Program-made: the position numbers and the translations under genes
Shown here: positions 13,494 through 18,464 of the stretch, piece after piece
Position numbering within the stretch: the first letter of the stretch is position 1
Layout: the number at the start of each line of letters is the position of its first letter
Source: Hyphomicrobium_A sp041659545
Lineage (GTDB): Bacteria; Pseudomonadota; Alphaproteobacteria; Rhizobiales; Hyphomicrobiaceae
Direction of reading: 5' to 3'
NCBI GenBank assembly: GCA_041659545.1
Contig: JBAZYB010000062.1
Location: 1-18,464, forward strand
DNA: 18,464 nt
The notes under the pieces: model-generated
The model's input: the letters and a program-made list of their open reading frames with translations, nothing else
Told to the model about the DNA's origin: nothing
Databases searched by the model: none

Positions 13494-13892
13494 TTGACGG
13501 ATTGCTTCGGCGTACTCACAGGCCGACATAAGGTTACGGTTAAGCCATTCAGCTATCCGTTCCCGCTCTGCCATGACTCGCCTGTCGCCGTAGTTGTGTA
13601 ACTGCTGGACATTAAACCCAATTACGCTGTTTGAAGCTCCGTTAAGTTCGACTGGCTCTGGCAGCGCCATTTCCCCAAAGCTATCTCGCAGCGCCTTCAA
13701 TTCCATCGCCAGCTTGTCGGCCTCGCGCTGGTACTCGTCACGGCTGGCGGTCAGCAGGGTAATCTGTTCTTGGAGTTCGACACACTTCTGGAGTATTCCC
13801 TCCATGCCCTTGGTGATCACCTTCCCACAAAGCTCCGTGATGTTCTTGGCTAACGCTGGTGCATGTTTAACAGCAAACTCTTTGTGGTTCAT
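13479..13892 (-). CDS. Coiled-coil early protein
   Basis: 137 aa; ATG 13892 directly follows the upstream TAA and has GGGGGAAAG upstream. The first 60 residues are helical (FAVKHAPALAKNITELCGKV). A coiled coil runs over about 37-70 (CVELQEQITLLTASRDEYQR). The last part, with RERIAEWLNRN, is a common closing module of early phage proteins. This gene has no counterpart before the second cassette copy, where the hybrid gene is followed directly by the MITNIM gene. Function unknown; resembles Ea22-like proteins in general form. Confidence 0.65.
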   Translation of the reverse strand: MNHKEFAVKHAPALAKNITELCGKVITKGMEGILQKCVELQEQITLLTASRDEYQREADKLAMELKALRDSFGEMALPEPVELNGASNSVIGFNVQQLHNYGDRRVMAERERIAEWLNRNLMSACEYAEAIRQGETK

Positions 13893-14231
13893 TTAACTTT
13901 CCCCCAATTTACGGATAGCTGCTGCTATATTGACACTAGCTGCCTGCTCGCCTTCCCACCTTCCCGTGATGGTAAGATTTGGTGTTTTGGTAGCTATTGG
14001 GCGGCTTGGACCCCATAACTCAGCAACTTTTGCAGCATCCTCAAGCCCGCGCTGATATTCAGCAGCACCGTAGGCTTTGAGTTGGGCTTTGGTGTAGATA
14101 GGGTCTACTTTCCACCCTGGAGCTGGGCCTGTATTTGTAGATGGTCCGCGCTTTTGACAGGTATCCCATGTGCCATCCGGATCCCACATATATTCATCTG
14201 GCTCTGGTAGGGGTGTAAGTGGTGTAGTCAT
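13893..14231 (-). CDS. Early phage protein with YxxAQLxAYG motif
   Basis: 112 aa; ATG 14231 with GGAGGCACGCAA and an ATGA overlap. The N-terminus is acidic/Pro-rich (PLTPLPEPDEYMWDPDGTWD). The centre carries DPIYTKAQLKAYGAAEYQRG followed by LEDAAKVAE, a helix seen in many mosaic early phage proteins. The end (SVNIAAAIRKLGES) is mirrored in the 47-codon hybrid gene at 11748-11891. No catalytic or membrane features; function unknown. Confidence 0.65.
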   Translation of the reverse strand: MTTPLTPLPEPDEYMWDPDGTWDTCQKRGPSTNTGPAPGWKVDPIYTKAQLKAYGAAEYQRGLEDAAKVAELWGPSRPIATKTPNLTITGRWEGEQAASVNIAAAIRKLGES

Positions 14232-14443
14232 TTGCGTGCCTCCAGCATGGCGTCTGCCATCATGTAGGAAGACTTTGCGTAATCTGCTGCGGGGGTCTTG
14301 CCGGTGCTATCCGGGCGAGCCAGCAGAGCCTGCATCGCCTTGGCTGCGAAGTAATCGCGCATATCAAGCTCTGCGAGTGACGGGGTTTCCATCTGCTTTG
14401 CGCTTTGCCCGGTAGGTTCTTTGGTATGTGTTGTATTGATCAC
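14228..14443 (-). CDS. Small early protein with RDYFAAKAM motif
   Basis: 71 aa from GTG 14443, which has GGAAGG upstream. The core (MRDYFAAKAMQALLA, then YAKSSYMMADAMLEARK) is a very common small-protein motif in proteobacterial phages; function unknown. The start is uncertain. ATG 14392 and ATG 14362 are alternatives, and 14362 follows the stop of the 45-codon gene by one base. Homologues as I know them often have an N-terminal stretch like the TKEPTGQ segment here, which is why the GTG is given. If it is right, 80 bp are coding in two frames. Confidence 0.6.
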   Translation of the reverse strand: MINTTHTKEPTGQSAKQMETPSLAELDMRDYFAAKAMQALLARPDSTGKTPAADYAKSSYMMADAMLEARK

Positions 14444-14501
14444 GATTCGCTTCCTTCCAAATTTTTACTGATGAATCCGAACATTGACGATCTGTTTTCA
14501 T
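14364..14501 (-). CDS. 45-aa basic small protein
   Basis: ATG 14501 overlaps the previous stop as ATGA and has AAGGATTGAA before it. The product is strongly basic and helical, with SVKIWKEANRDQYNTYQRTY then RAKRKADGNP. The W-x-x-AN-x-x-x-Y-x-x-YQRxYR pattern is familiar from small phage proteins that may bind nucleic acid. It overlaps the RDYFAAKAM gene by 80 bp if that gene starts at GTG 14443. Support is the coupling and composition, not homology search. Confidence 0.5.
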   Translation of the reverse strand: MKTDRQCSDSSVKIWKEANRDQYNTYQRTYRAKRKADGNPVTRRA

Positions 14502-14707
14502 TTCAATCCTTTCACGGCAATTCGGCATTTTGAATATTCAGCGAGTAGCTGATAGGTTGTCTTGCAATTCGCATCAATCCTGGCCGCTGTAATTACACGC
14601 TGCACTGTTCTGCGGTCTATGCACATAGCACCAGCCACGCCCTTTATTGGCATACCCGCTGCCAGCAAATCAAGAGCTTTTGCGGCGCGTCGGGTGATGA
14701 CTTTCAT
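14498..14707 (-). CDS. Small helix-turn-helix protein
   Basis: 69 aa; ATG 14707 has an excellent AGGAGGG site. The first two-thirds read as a DNA-binding fold: RRAAKALDLLAAGMPIKGVA (helices 1 and 2) then CIDRRTVQRVITAARI, a good recognition helix. A short helical end follows (YQLLAEYSKCRIAV). It overlaps the upstream gene by 38 nt, more than the 4 nt usual here, but the strong SD supports the start. It may regulate early transcription; the operator is not identified. Confidence 0.65.
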   Translation of the reverse strand: MKVITRRAAKALDLLAAGMPIKGVAGAMCIDRRTVQRVITAARIDANCKTTYQLLAEYSKCRIAVKGLK

Positions 14708-15020
14708 GCCTTACCCTCCTGTTCGAGACTGCGAGTGCAACAGCTTTTTCTGGCGTGTCGGCAAAGAATTCTTGACCGTATTCCCCAACCCATGCGCCCC
14801 AGCGAGCGCCTGCAAAGCGGCATGGAAAGCAATTAAACTTTGCTGCAATCGGCCAAATAACATCTGGGTCGCGGTAGTCAAATCGACGAAACCACGGGAA
14901 CTCTGTTCCTGTAACGGGATGCGGAAAGGCCACGACTACTCGCCCGCCATCAATGTCAATTTGATTCATAGTCCATCCGATAGCTATCGCTAGGGACTTG
15001 CTTATTGCAATGTCTTTCAT
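14670..15020 (-). CDS. Conserved early phage protein, FDYRDPxVIWPIA motif
   Basis: 116 aa; ATG 15020 with AAAGGTTAGCAT; ATGA overlap with the upstream gene. Contains LAIAIGW near the N-terminus, FRRFDYRDPDVIWPIAAKFN in the middle, ARWGAWVG, then TPEKAVALAVSN. I recognise this aromatic-rich pattern from hypothetical early proteins of phages; it resembles DUF2591-like proteins in style but I would not assign it. The C-terminal 15 residues are basic and overlap the HTH gene. Function unknown. Confidence 0.65.
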   Translation of the reverse strand: MKDIAISKSLAIAIGWTMNQIDIDGGRVVVAFPHPVTGTEFPWFRRFDYRDPDVIWPIAAKFNCFPCRFAGARWGAWVGEYGQEFFADTPEKAVALAVSNRRVRHESHHPTRRKSS

Positions 15021-15340
15021 ATGCTAACCTTTACTGTTGCTTGTGGGTAGTCGCAACATGCAGTCAAGACATCTAGAACGAAAGGCAAAAAATGTTCATA
15101 CATGCCCCAACCATTAGGGCTATTTAGAGCCTCATACTCACGGCGATGGCATACCAGTTCAAGTAATCCAATACTGAGAAACGGTACACATTCGACGGCT
15201 TTGGTAATGCCAAGATTTTCATAAGGACGCCAAAGAACTTCATAGATTCCCGCCTTTGCTGCCATTTTTGTCAGGTTATGTGTGATGTTCCTAGAAAACA
15301 CTTCTTCACCATCCTGGGTTAGATAAAAATCTAAGCTCAT
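15017..15340 (-). CDS. Conserved early phage protein (MSLDFYL...NITHNL family)
   Basis: 107 aa; start at ATG 15340 because family members begin MSLDxYL and the upstream 70 bp hold a separate coupled mini-ORF. Motifs: EEVFSRNITHNLTKMAAKAG, YEVLWRPYE, LGITKAVE, NSPNGWGMYEHFLPFV and a closing CCDYPQATVKVSI. This is a widespread phage and prophage hypothetical family, soluble and mainly helical. Its Asn/His-containing NITHNL motif is conserved as I remember the family, but no activity has been assigned that I know of. Confidence 0.75.
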   Translation of the reverse strand: MSLDFYLTQDGEEVFSRNITHNLTKMAAKAGIYEVLWRPYENLGITKAVECVPFLSIGLLELVCHRREYEALNSPNGWGMYEHFLPFVLDVLTACCDYPQATVKVSI

Positions 15341-15414
15341 ACCACCGCCTTGTATTGTTTCAAACCATTCCTCACGCGGCTGATTAAACGATTGTGAGAT
15401 TCGAGAAAATTCAT
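15337..15414 (-). CDS. 25-codon coupled micro-gene
   Basis: ATG 15414 overlaps the upstream stop as ATGA, TTGGAG lies 6 nt before it, and its TGA overlaps the next start as ATGA. The product starts MNFLESHNRLISRVRN and is basic and amphipathic. It fills exactly the gap between two larger genes. It may be a leader that carries ribosomes across the gap or a working micro-protein. Confidence 0.45.
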   Translation of the reverse strand: MNFLESHNRLISRVRNGLKQYKAVV

Positions 15415-15719
15415 CTGGCGCTCCAATAGTGATATGCCTGCCTGTGCAAAAATCTGCCAAACGGTTTCAGCTTTCGCTCGACCATACCGTCATCCGTAAG
15501 TGTGTTCAAATACTCTCGGATATTCATGATGCCCATGATTTTTAACAGTTGTGGGGATGACAAACCAGGGTGTTGTTTCACCGTGTCGTGGATTTTCTGT
15601 GCTGTCACGCTATTGGAATAGCTGACGTAGGCACGGATTGAGTGCTTGGGTTCCTTGCACTCGATCACAAGTCGGCGCGGGGTGTAGTAGGCTGTCTGCC
15701 AGTGGGTCATTACTTGCAT
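15411..15719 (-). CDS. Small winged-helix-like early protein
   Basis: 102 aa from ATG 15719 (AAGAGG 5 nt upstream). ATG 15710, which overlaps the upstream stop as TAATG, is an alternative start. The centre has a helix-turn-helix/winged-helix look: VTAQKIHDTVKQHPGLSSPQ, LLKIMGI, then REYLNTLTDDGMVERK. The early part contains RRLVIECKEPKHSIR. Probably a DNA-binding protein, with unknown site. No similarity to CI, Cro or CII that I can see. Confidence 0.6.
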   Translation of the reverse strand: MQVMTHWQTAYYTPRRLVIECKEPKHSIRAYVSYSNSVTAQKIHDTVKQHPGLSSPQLLKIMGIMNIREYLNTLTDDGMVERKLKPFGRFLHRQAYHYWSAR

Positions 15720-16207
15720 ACAAGCCTCTTGCCGTGAACGAGCTTTGCGCCTGGCACTTCGTAACCGTCTTGGATTGCTTTCTTCATCAGCGTCTTATCG
15801 GGTGCGCTTGTCGCAGGGATTTCGCGCATGTAATCGGCAGGAATTTGCAGCGAGTCGAAAACGTCAACGCTGGCCGGGTTGTCCTGAATCGACAGCTTGA
15901 AGTAGGGGCACTCGATCTTCGTGATGCCTGTTTCGAGCATGGTTTCGAACACGCGCTTGTCAAGGTAGTCGGCACGGTCCTCAATCGCTTTGCGCCGCGC
16001 GGCCATACCTGCCTCTGCCTCTTTGATTGCGGCTGCTGTAGCACGCATATTGCGGCTAACCATGACGGTGTTCGTGGCCTTGGTTTCCAGATCACCAGCG
16101 AAGGCTTCCAGCGTGTCAGCTATCGTCTGTTCGTCCAAATCCATATCTTGCAGCTTGTGCGCGACAAGTTGGTACTCTTGTTTCAGTTCAAAAAGCGAAA
16201 TGTTCAT
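15710..16207 (-). CDS. Siphovirus Gp157-family protein
   Basis: 165 aa; ATG 16207 with GGAGAACC; the frame continues upstream but that part is antisense-like shadow over ssb. N-terminal helices with LFELKQEYQLVAHKLQD and DLETKATNTVMVSRNMRA. A coiled coil follows (AAIKEAEAGMAARRKAIEDR, DYLDKRVFETM). The beta-rich end has YFKLSIQDNPASVDVFD, IPADYMREIP and KLVHGKRLVCK. This order is that of the Gp157 family (PF05565), found beside SSB and recombination genes in siphoviruses. It lies 13 bp downstream of ssb. Proposed roles relate to replication or recombination; mechanism unknown. Confidence 0.85.
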   Translation of the reverse strand: MNISLFELKQEYQLVAHKLQDMDLDEQTIADTLEAFAGDLETKATNTVMVSRNMRATAAAIKEAEAGMAARRKAIEDRADYLDKRVFETMLETGITKIECPYFKLSIQDNPASVDVFDSLQIPADYMREIPATSAPDKTLMKKAIQDGYEVPGAKLVHGKRLVCK

Positions 16208-16220
16208 GATGGTTCTCCAT

Positions 16221-16616
16221 TTAAAACGGCACATCGTCGTCCATATCGTCAAACCCGCTACCCGTTGGCGCTGGCTTCGCTGCCTGTTGCAGTTCGGTTG
16301 CTGGCGCTGCTTCACGCTTGCCGCCCTGCAAAGCAACATCATTCACGCGAATGTCCATGCTCTTTCGCTTCTGGCCTTCCTTATCAGTCCACTCGCGCTC
16401 AGTGACGTTTCCAGACACAGTGACAGAGCCGCCCTTCACAAGATAGGGCGCGAGTGATTCGGCGCGTTTGCCGAACAACTGGCAGTTCCACCAAATAGTG
16501 ATCTTGTCCTTGCCTTGCGAATCTGCGACCGAAAATGATGCCACCGGATCACCGTTTGGCATGGCCCTGACTTCGGCATCGCGCCCGAGTGTCCCAGCTA
16601 CTGTGATGTTGTTCAT
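16221..16616 (-). CDS. ssb: Single-stranded DNA-binding protein
   Basis: 131 aa; AAGGAAGCAGC before ATG 16616; ATGA overlap with the annealing-protein gene. OB-fold residues 1-95: NNITVAGTLGRDAEVRAMPN, ASFSVADSQ, then WWNCQLFGKRAESLAPYLVK and GGSVTVSGNVTEREW. The C-terminal third is a low-complexity Pro/Ala/Gln linker ending in the acidic tip DMDDDVPF, the standard docking tail for partner proteins. It is shorter than the usual bacterial SSB (about 170-180 aa), as often in phages. It binds ssDNA during phage replication and recombination. Confidence 0.93.
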   Translation of the reverse strand: MNNITVAGTLGRDAEVRAMPNGDPVASFSVADSQGKDKITIWWNCQLFGKRAESLAPYLVKGGSVTVSGNVTEREWTDKEGQKRKSMDIRVNDVALQGGKREAAPATELQQAAKPAPTGSGFDDMDDDVPF

Positions 16617-17266
16617 GCTGCTTCCTTAGTTGGTTGTTTTGCTGTCAGTCTCTTGATGATCGGTATGTAAGCATCCGCAGATACGTCCTTCAAAGCGATG
16701 TGCTTTTTCCCAACGCATTTACTCACCCACTCCATAAATACCTTGAAGTCGCGGCCATCAAGCAACCCTGTGATCTCTGACACCTGTTCATCAGTCAGTG
16801 TTGGTGATTCACGCCGTTCAGTTTCTTGCTTTGCCCATTCAACATATTTCGAGTCGTCCCATTGACCGCTGAAAATGTCGCCAGCGAAACCAAGCATTGA
16901 AAGGCACTTGACCATGCCATCAGTGACAGACTTTTTTGGAGCATCTTCGTCAACGATGTGCTTACCGCCTGCGCTCGTGTACTCGGCGCGGGTTTGGCCC
17001 ATTTGCACAATCTCACCGCGCTTGCCGTCCATGACATACCAGACGCGCACGGTTGCGATGTGAAGAGATTCGTCTCCAAAGCGTTCAAAACGTTCATTCA
17101 GCACGTTGATGCCCCAGCCGATACCACAGGGGCCAAATGTCTCTGTAGCGCGTTGAATGATCCAATATGGCTTGGGAGAATTCCCTTTGTATTGCTTGCC
17201 GGTGATCGCTTTTACTGCGCCGGGATCGGTGACGCATACGCTGCGCCATAGTTGCATGTTGTCCAT
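16613..17266 (-). CDS. Predicted Rad52-superfamily (Erf/Sak-like) annealing protein
   Basis: 217 aa; SD TGGAGAACAAC before ATG 17266. Residues 30-55 contain PKPYWIIQRATETFGPCGIG, then WG and a beta strand. A beta-rich middle follows (LHIATVRVWYVMDGKRGEIV). The key helix is APKKSVTDGMVKCLSMLGFA followed by GDIFSGQWDDSKY. The K-S-x-TD-x-xxKCLSxLGF helix after a beta sheet resembles Erf and Sak single-strand annealing proteins. A C-terminal helical part (LTDEQVSEITGLLDGRDFKV) follows. The neighbours SSB and Gp157 support recombination by annealing. No exonuclease partner is visible in the window. The superfamily is inferred. Confidence 0.65.
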   Translation of the reverse strand: MDNMQLWRSVCVTDPGAVKAITGKQYKGNSPKPYWIIQRATETFGPCGIGWGINVLNERFERFGDESLHIATVRVWYVMDGKRGEIVQMGQTRAEYTSAGGKHIVDEDAPKKSVTDGMVKCLSMLGFAGDIFSGQWDDSKYVEWAKQETERRESPTLTDEQVSEITGLLDGRDFKVFMEWVSKCVGKKHIALKDVSADAYIPIIKRLTAKQPTKEAA

Positions 17267-17278
17267 GTTGTTCTCCAG

Positions 17279-17392
17279 TTAAAAAGGGATCGGTGCCAAT
17301 GCCACTCGCACTGCCAAAAAAGCAGAAACGATTGGCCCGTGAAAGCGTCGGTTTATCTTGTACTCAAAGCGGTAAACATCAAGTGTTGTCAT
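17279..17392 (-). CDS. 37-aa small gene between recombination genes
   Basis: ATG 17392 has CTGGAGCCGCT upstream; the TAA at 17279-17281 is part of the TTAACTGGAG that serves the next gene. Product: TTLDVYRFEYKINRRFHGP, then a mildly hydrophobic helix IVSAFLAVRVALAPIPF. Possibly membrane-associated. No family recognised. Gap-filling position and SD support coding. Confidence 0.5.
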   Translation of the reverse strand: MTTLDVYRFEYKINRRFHGPIVSAFLAVRVALAPIPF

Positions 17393-17403
17393 AGCGGCTC
17401 CAG

Positions 17404-17817
17404 TTAATTCTCACGAACACCGTCATCCCAATGTTCAGCATCCAATCCGTAGTGGTCACAGATTTTTCGCAGGTTGTCTTTGCCGTAAAACTGGTAATGA
17501 TTCAAATCACCAAGGTCATCGCCAGCAAGCCATACCAAAGCGTTGTAGTGAGCCATACTCCTACCTGCACTGATGCCGCGCCCGTTGCATGCTTTGTCCC
17601 ATGCAAACTCCATGTACTCCGTGATGGTCTTCACGACAGAATCACGGTCATGTGGCGTTACATTCCATTCATCAGATTTGACGGTATCAATGAGGTACTT
17701 CTTTGCTTTTTCAAAAGGCAAGCACACCACAAGATCGCCTGTCTCAAATCCAAAGAAATCAGCTTCTTTGATTTGTTCAATTCGGGCCAATATTTCGTCA
17801 TCAGTTCTTACGTTCAC
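17404..17817 (-). CDS. Conserved early phage protein
   Basis: 137 aa from GTG 17817; AACTGGAG upstream supports that start, and no ATG is available before residue 70. Sequence has DDEILARIEQIKEADFFGFE, TGDLVVCLPFEKAKKYL, then RDSVVKTITEYMEFAWDKAC. It continues with GRGISAGRSMAHYNALVWLA, GDDLGDL and a YGKDNLRKICDHYGLD end. I recognise the FFGxxTGDLxxxLPFE and RGISAGRSxxHY motifs from hypothetical proteins near phage recombination genes. No activity known. The 5' end overlaps the previous small gene by 17 nt. Confidence 0.7.
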   Translation of the reverse strand: MNVRTDDEILARIEQIKEADFFGFETGDLVVCLPFEKAKKYLIDTVKSDEWNVTPHDRDSVVKTITEYMEFAWDKACNGRGISAGRSMAHYNALVWLAGDDLGDLNHYQFYGKDNLRKICDHYGLDAEHWDDGVREN

Positions 17818-17935
17818 GATATTTACTCCAGTTGTTTTTCATAGCCCGGACGTGCTGTCCTGCACTTCGGTTAATCCAATAATTGATGCGCTGCAAGGCT
17901 TCCTTGCACAGACGATCCAATGTGTCTTGGCTCAT
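17801..17935 (-). CDS. 44-aa basic helical protein
   Basis: Start at ATG 17935 in an ATGA overlap; the upstream frame extension to 18112 is rejected because a coupled membrane-protein gene lies there. Product: SQDTLDRLCKEALQRINYWI, then NRSAGQHVRAMKNNW and a basic end SKYRERKN. One compact basic helix pair; may contact nucleic acid. Function unknown. Confidence 0.55.
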   Translation of the reverse strand: MSQDTLDRLCKEALQRINYWINRSAGQHVRAMKNNWSKYRERKN

Positions 17936-18057
17936 GACACCGCCGCCAGAAACTGCCAGATCACATCGGCATATCGCTCTGTGCAATAGCCCACGATCAG
18001 GCTGATTGCGACGACTAGAGCAGTCAGGAAAATGGCGCTGTTGAATAGGCGGCTCAT
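17932..18057 (-). CDS. 41-aa single-helix membrane protein
   Basis: ATG 18057 overlaps the upstream stop as ATGA, GGAG lies 8 nt before it, and its TGA overlaps the next start as ATGA. Product: SRLFN, then a membrane helix SAIFLTALVVAISLIVGYC and a polar TERYADVIWQF end. Small early membrane proteins of phages can alter host functions, but nothing specific can be said here. Confidence 0.6.
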   Translation of the reverse strand: MSRLFNSAIFLTALVVAISLIVGYCTERYADVIWQFLAAVS

Positions 18058-18392
18058 GATGCTGCTCCGGTTGCTTTGGCGATGGCTGCATCAACACGGT
18101 CCACAGCATCACAAAATTCTTTGTTGCTTTCTGTGCGTCTTGTGTAGGAGAGAAACCCTTGCGACTTGCACCACTTCAAAGCCTCAAGCAAATCAGGCGC
18201 GGCGGCTATCAGGCGACCATTTGCGTCCTGCACTTCCGCGCCGTTTGGCAGGTACTGAATATGTCCCCACCCACGAATGTCTGCGATTAGATGATCTGAT
18301 TCTTCAAGTCTGCATCCACCGACTGATCGGCCCCATACTTGAGTACCACGTTGGATGTAGTTCCACGCCCCCGGTGTATGCGCGCTGCTCAT
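18054..18392 (-). CDS. Early phage protein with ANGRLIAAAPDLLEAL motif
   Basis: 112 aa; ATG 18392, SD GGAGTAAGTC, ATGA overlap. Begins SSAHTPGAWNY, has IADIRGWGHIQYLPNGAEVQ, then DANGRLIAAAPDLLEALKWC and a closing DRVDAAIAKATGAAS. The HTPGxW start and the N-x-RLIAAAPDLLEAL helix are extremely common in phages of proteobacteria, where they recur as modules; function is unknown. A complete gene by start, end and motif order. Confidence 0.75.
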   Translation of the reverse strand: MSSAHTPGAWNYIQRGTQVWGRSVGGCRLEESDHLIADIRGWGHIQYLPNGAEVQDANGRLIAAAPDLLEALKWCKSQGFLSYTRRTESNKEFCDAVDRVDAAIAKATGAAS

Positions 18393-18464
18393 GACTTACT
18401 CCATGCCATGACCAGATAAGGCACAGCCATCATCAGGGCGAAGCCGACCATGATCACAATGCAA
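18389..18464 (-). CDS. C-terminal end of a small membrane protein (5' end outside window)
   Basis: Open from the right edge to a TGA overlapping the next start as ATGA. The visible 24 residues are hydrophobic (CIVIMVGFALMMAVPYLVMA) and end WSKS. GTG or ATG codons near the edge could be the start, but no SD is visible, so the gene is best treated as partial. Confidence 0.5.
   Translation of the reverse strand, partial: CIVIMVGFALMMAVPYLVMAWSKS

Noticed and set aside
15638..16405. 255-codon + strand frame over the Gp157 and ssb genes
   Set aside because: Shadow of two well-recognised genes on the other strand; no SD or domain.

Overview
The window is a piece of a tailed phage or prophage genome of the siphovirus type. 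Phage families are recognisable at both ends: a tape-measure C-terminus on the left and SSB, Gp157 and a Rad52-like protein on the right. The G+C-rich coding and the style of many small early proteins suggest a phage of a beta-proteobacterium, Burkholderiales/Comamonadaceae-like. This host guess is inference from family resemblance only. No integrase, terminase, capsid, repressor, replication gene, att site, tRNA or CRISPR is visible, so lifestyle cannot be decided.

Layout. 1-7320 (+): tail and host-contact module. It holds the end of the tape-measure protein, a tail protein with carbohydrate-binding-like modules, a beta-helix-like tail protein, a small secreted protein, a conserved unknown, two small membrane proteins (one XhlA-like), a collagen-repeat tail fibre and a second tail-tip/receptor-binding protein. 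7317-9587 (+): lysis module. It holds a lipoprotein, two small holin candidates, a SAR-type GH24-like endolysin, another lipoprotein, a 57-aa protein and an Rz/Rz1 spanin pair with Rz1 nested in the +1 frame. The two strands meet at about 9588-9603, which leaves only 16 bp between convergent genes.

9604-18464 (-): one long early operon read right to left. From its promoter-proximal side it holds small proteins, a Rad52-superfamily-like annealing protein, SSB, Gp157, two small helix-turn-helix candidates, and a run of mosaic coiled-coil early proteins ending in a zinc-ribbon protein. Almost every junction is a 4-nt ATGA overlap. Following these overlaps exposes six complete small genes of 25-47 codons (11748-11891, 14364-14501, 15337-15414, 17279-17392, 17801-17935, 17932-18057) and one of 57 codons on the + strand (8968-9141).

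The most unusual structure is a three-gene cassette present twice (about 13482-12324 and 11751-10101) at an offset of about 1.73 kb. Near-identical islands of 131, 38 and 115 bp lie inside otherwise diverged genes. Next to the second copy is a 47-codon gene that looks like a hybrid. Nothing suggests a defence system or other autonomous cargo. The likely novelties are this duplication, the coupled micro-genes and the mosaic tail-tip proteins.
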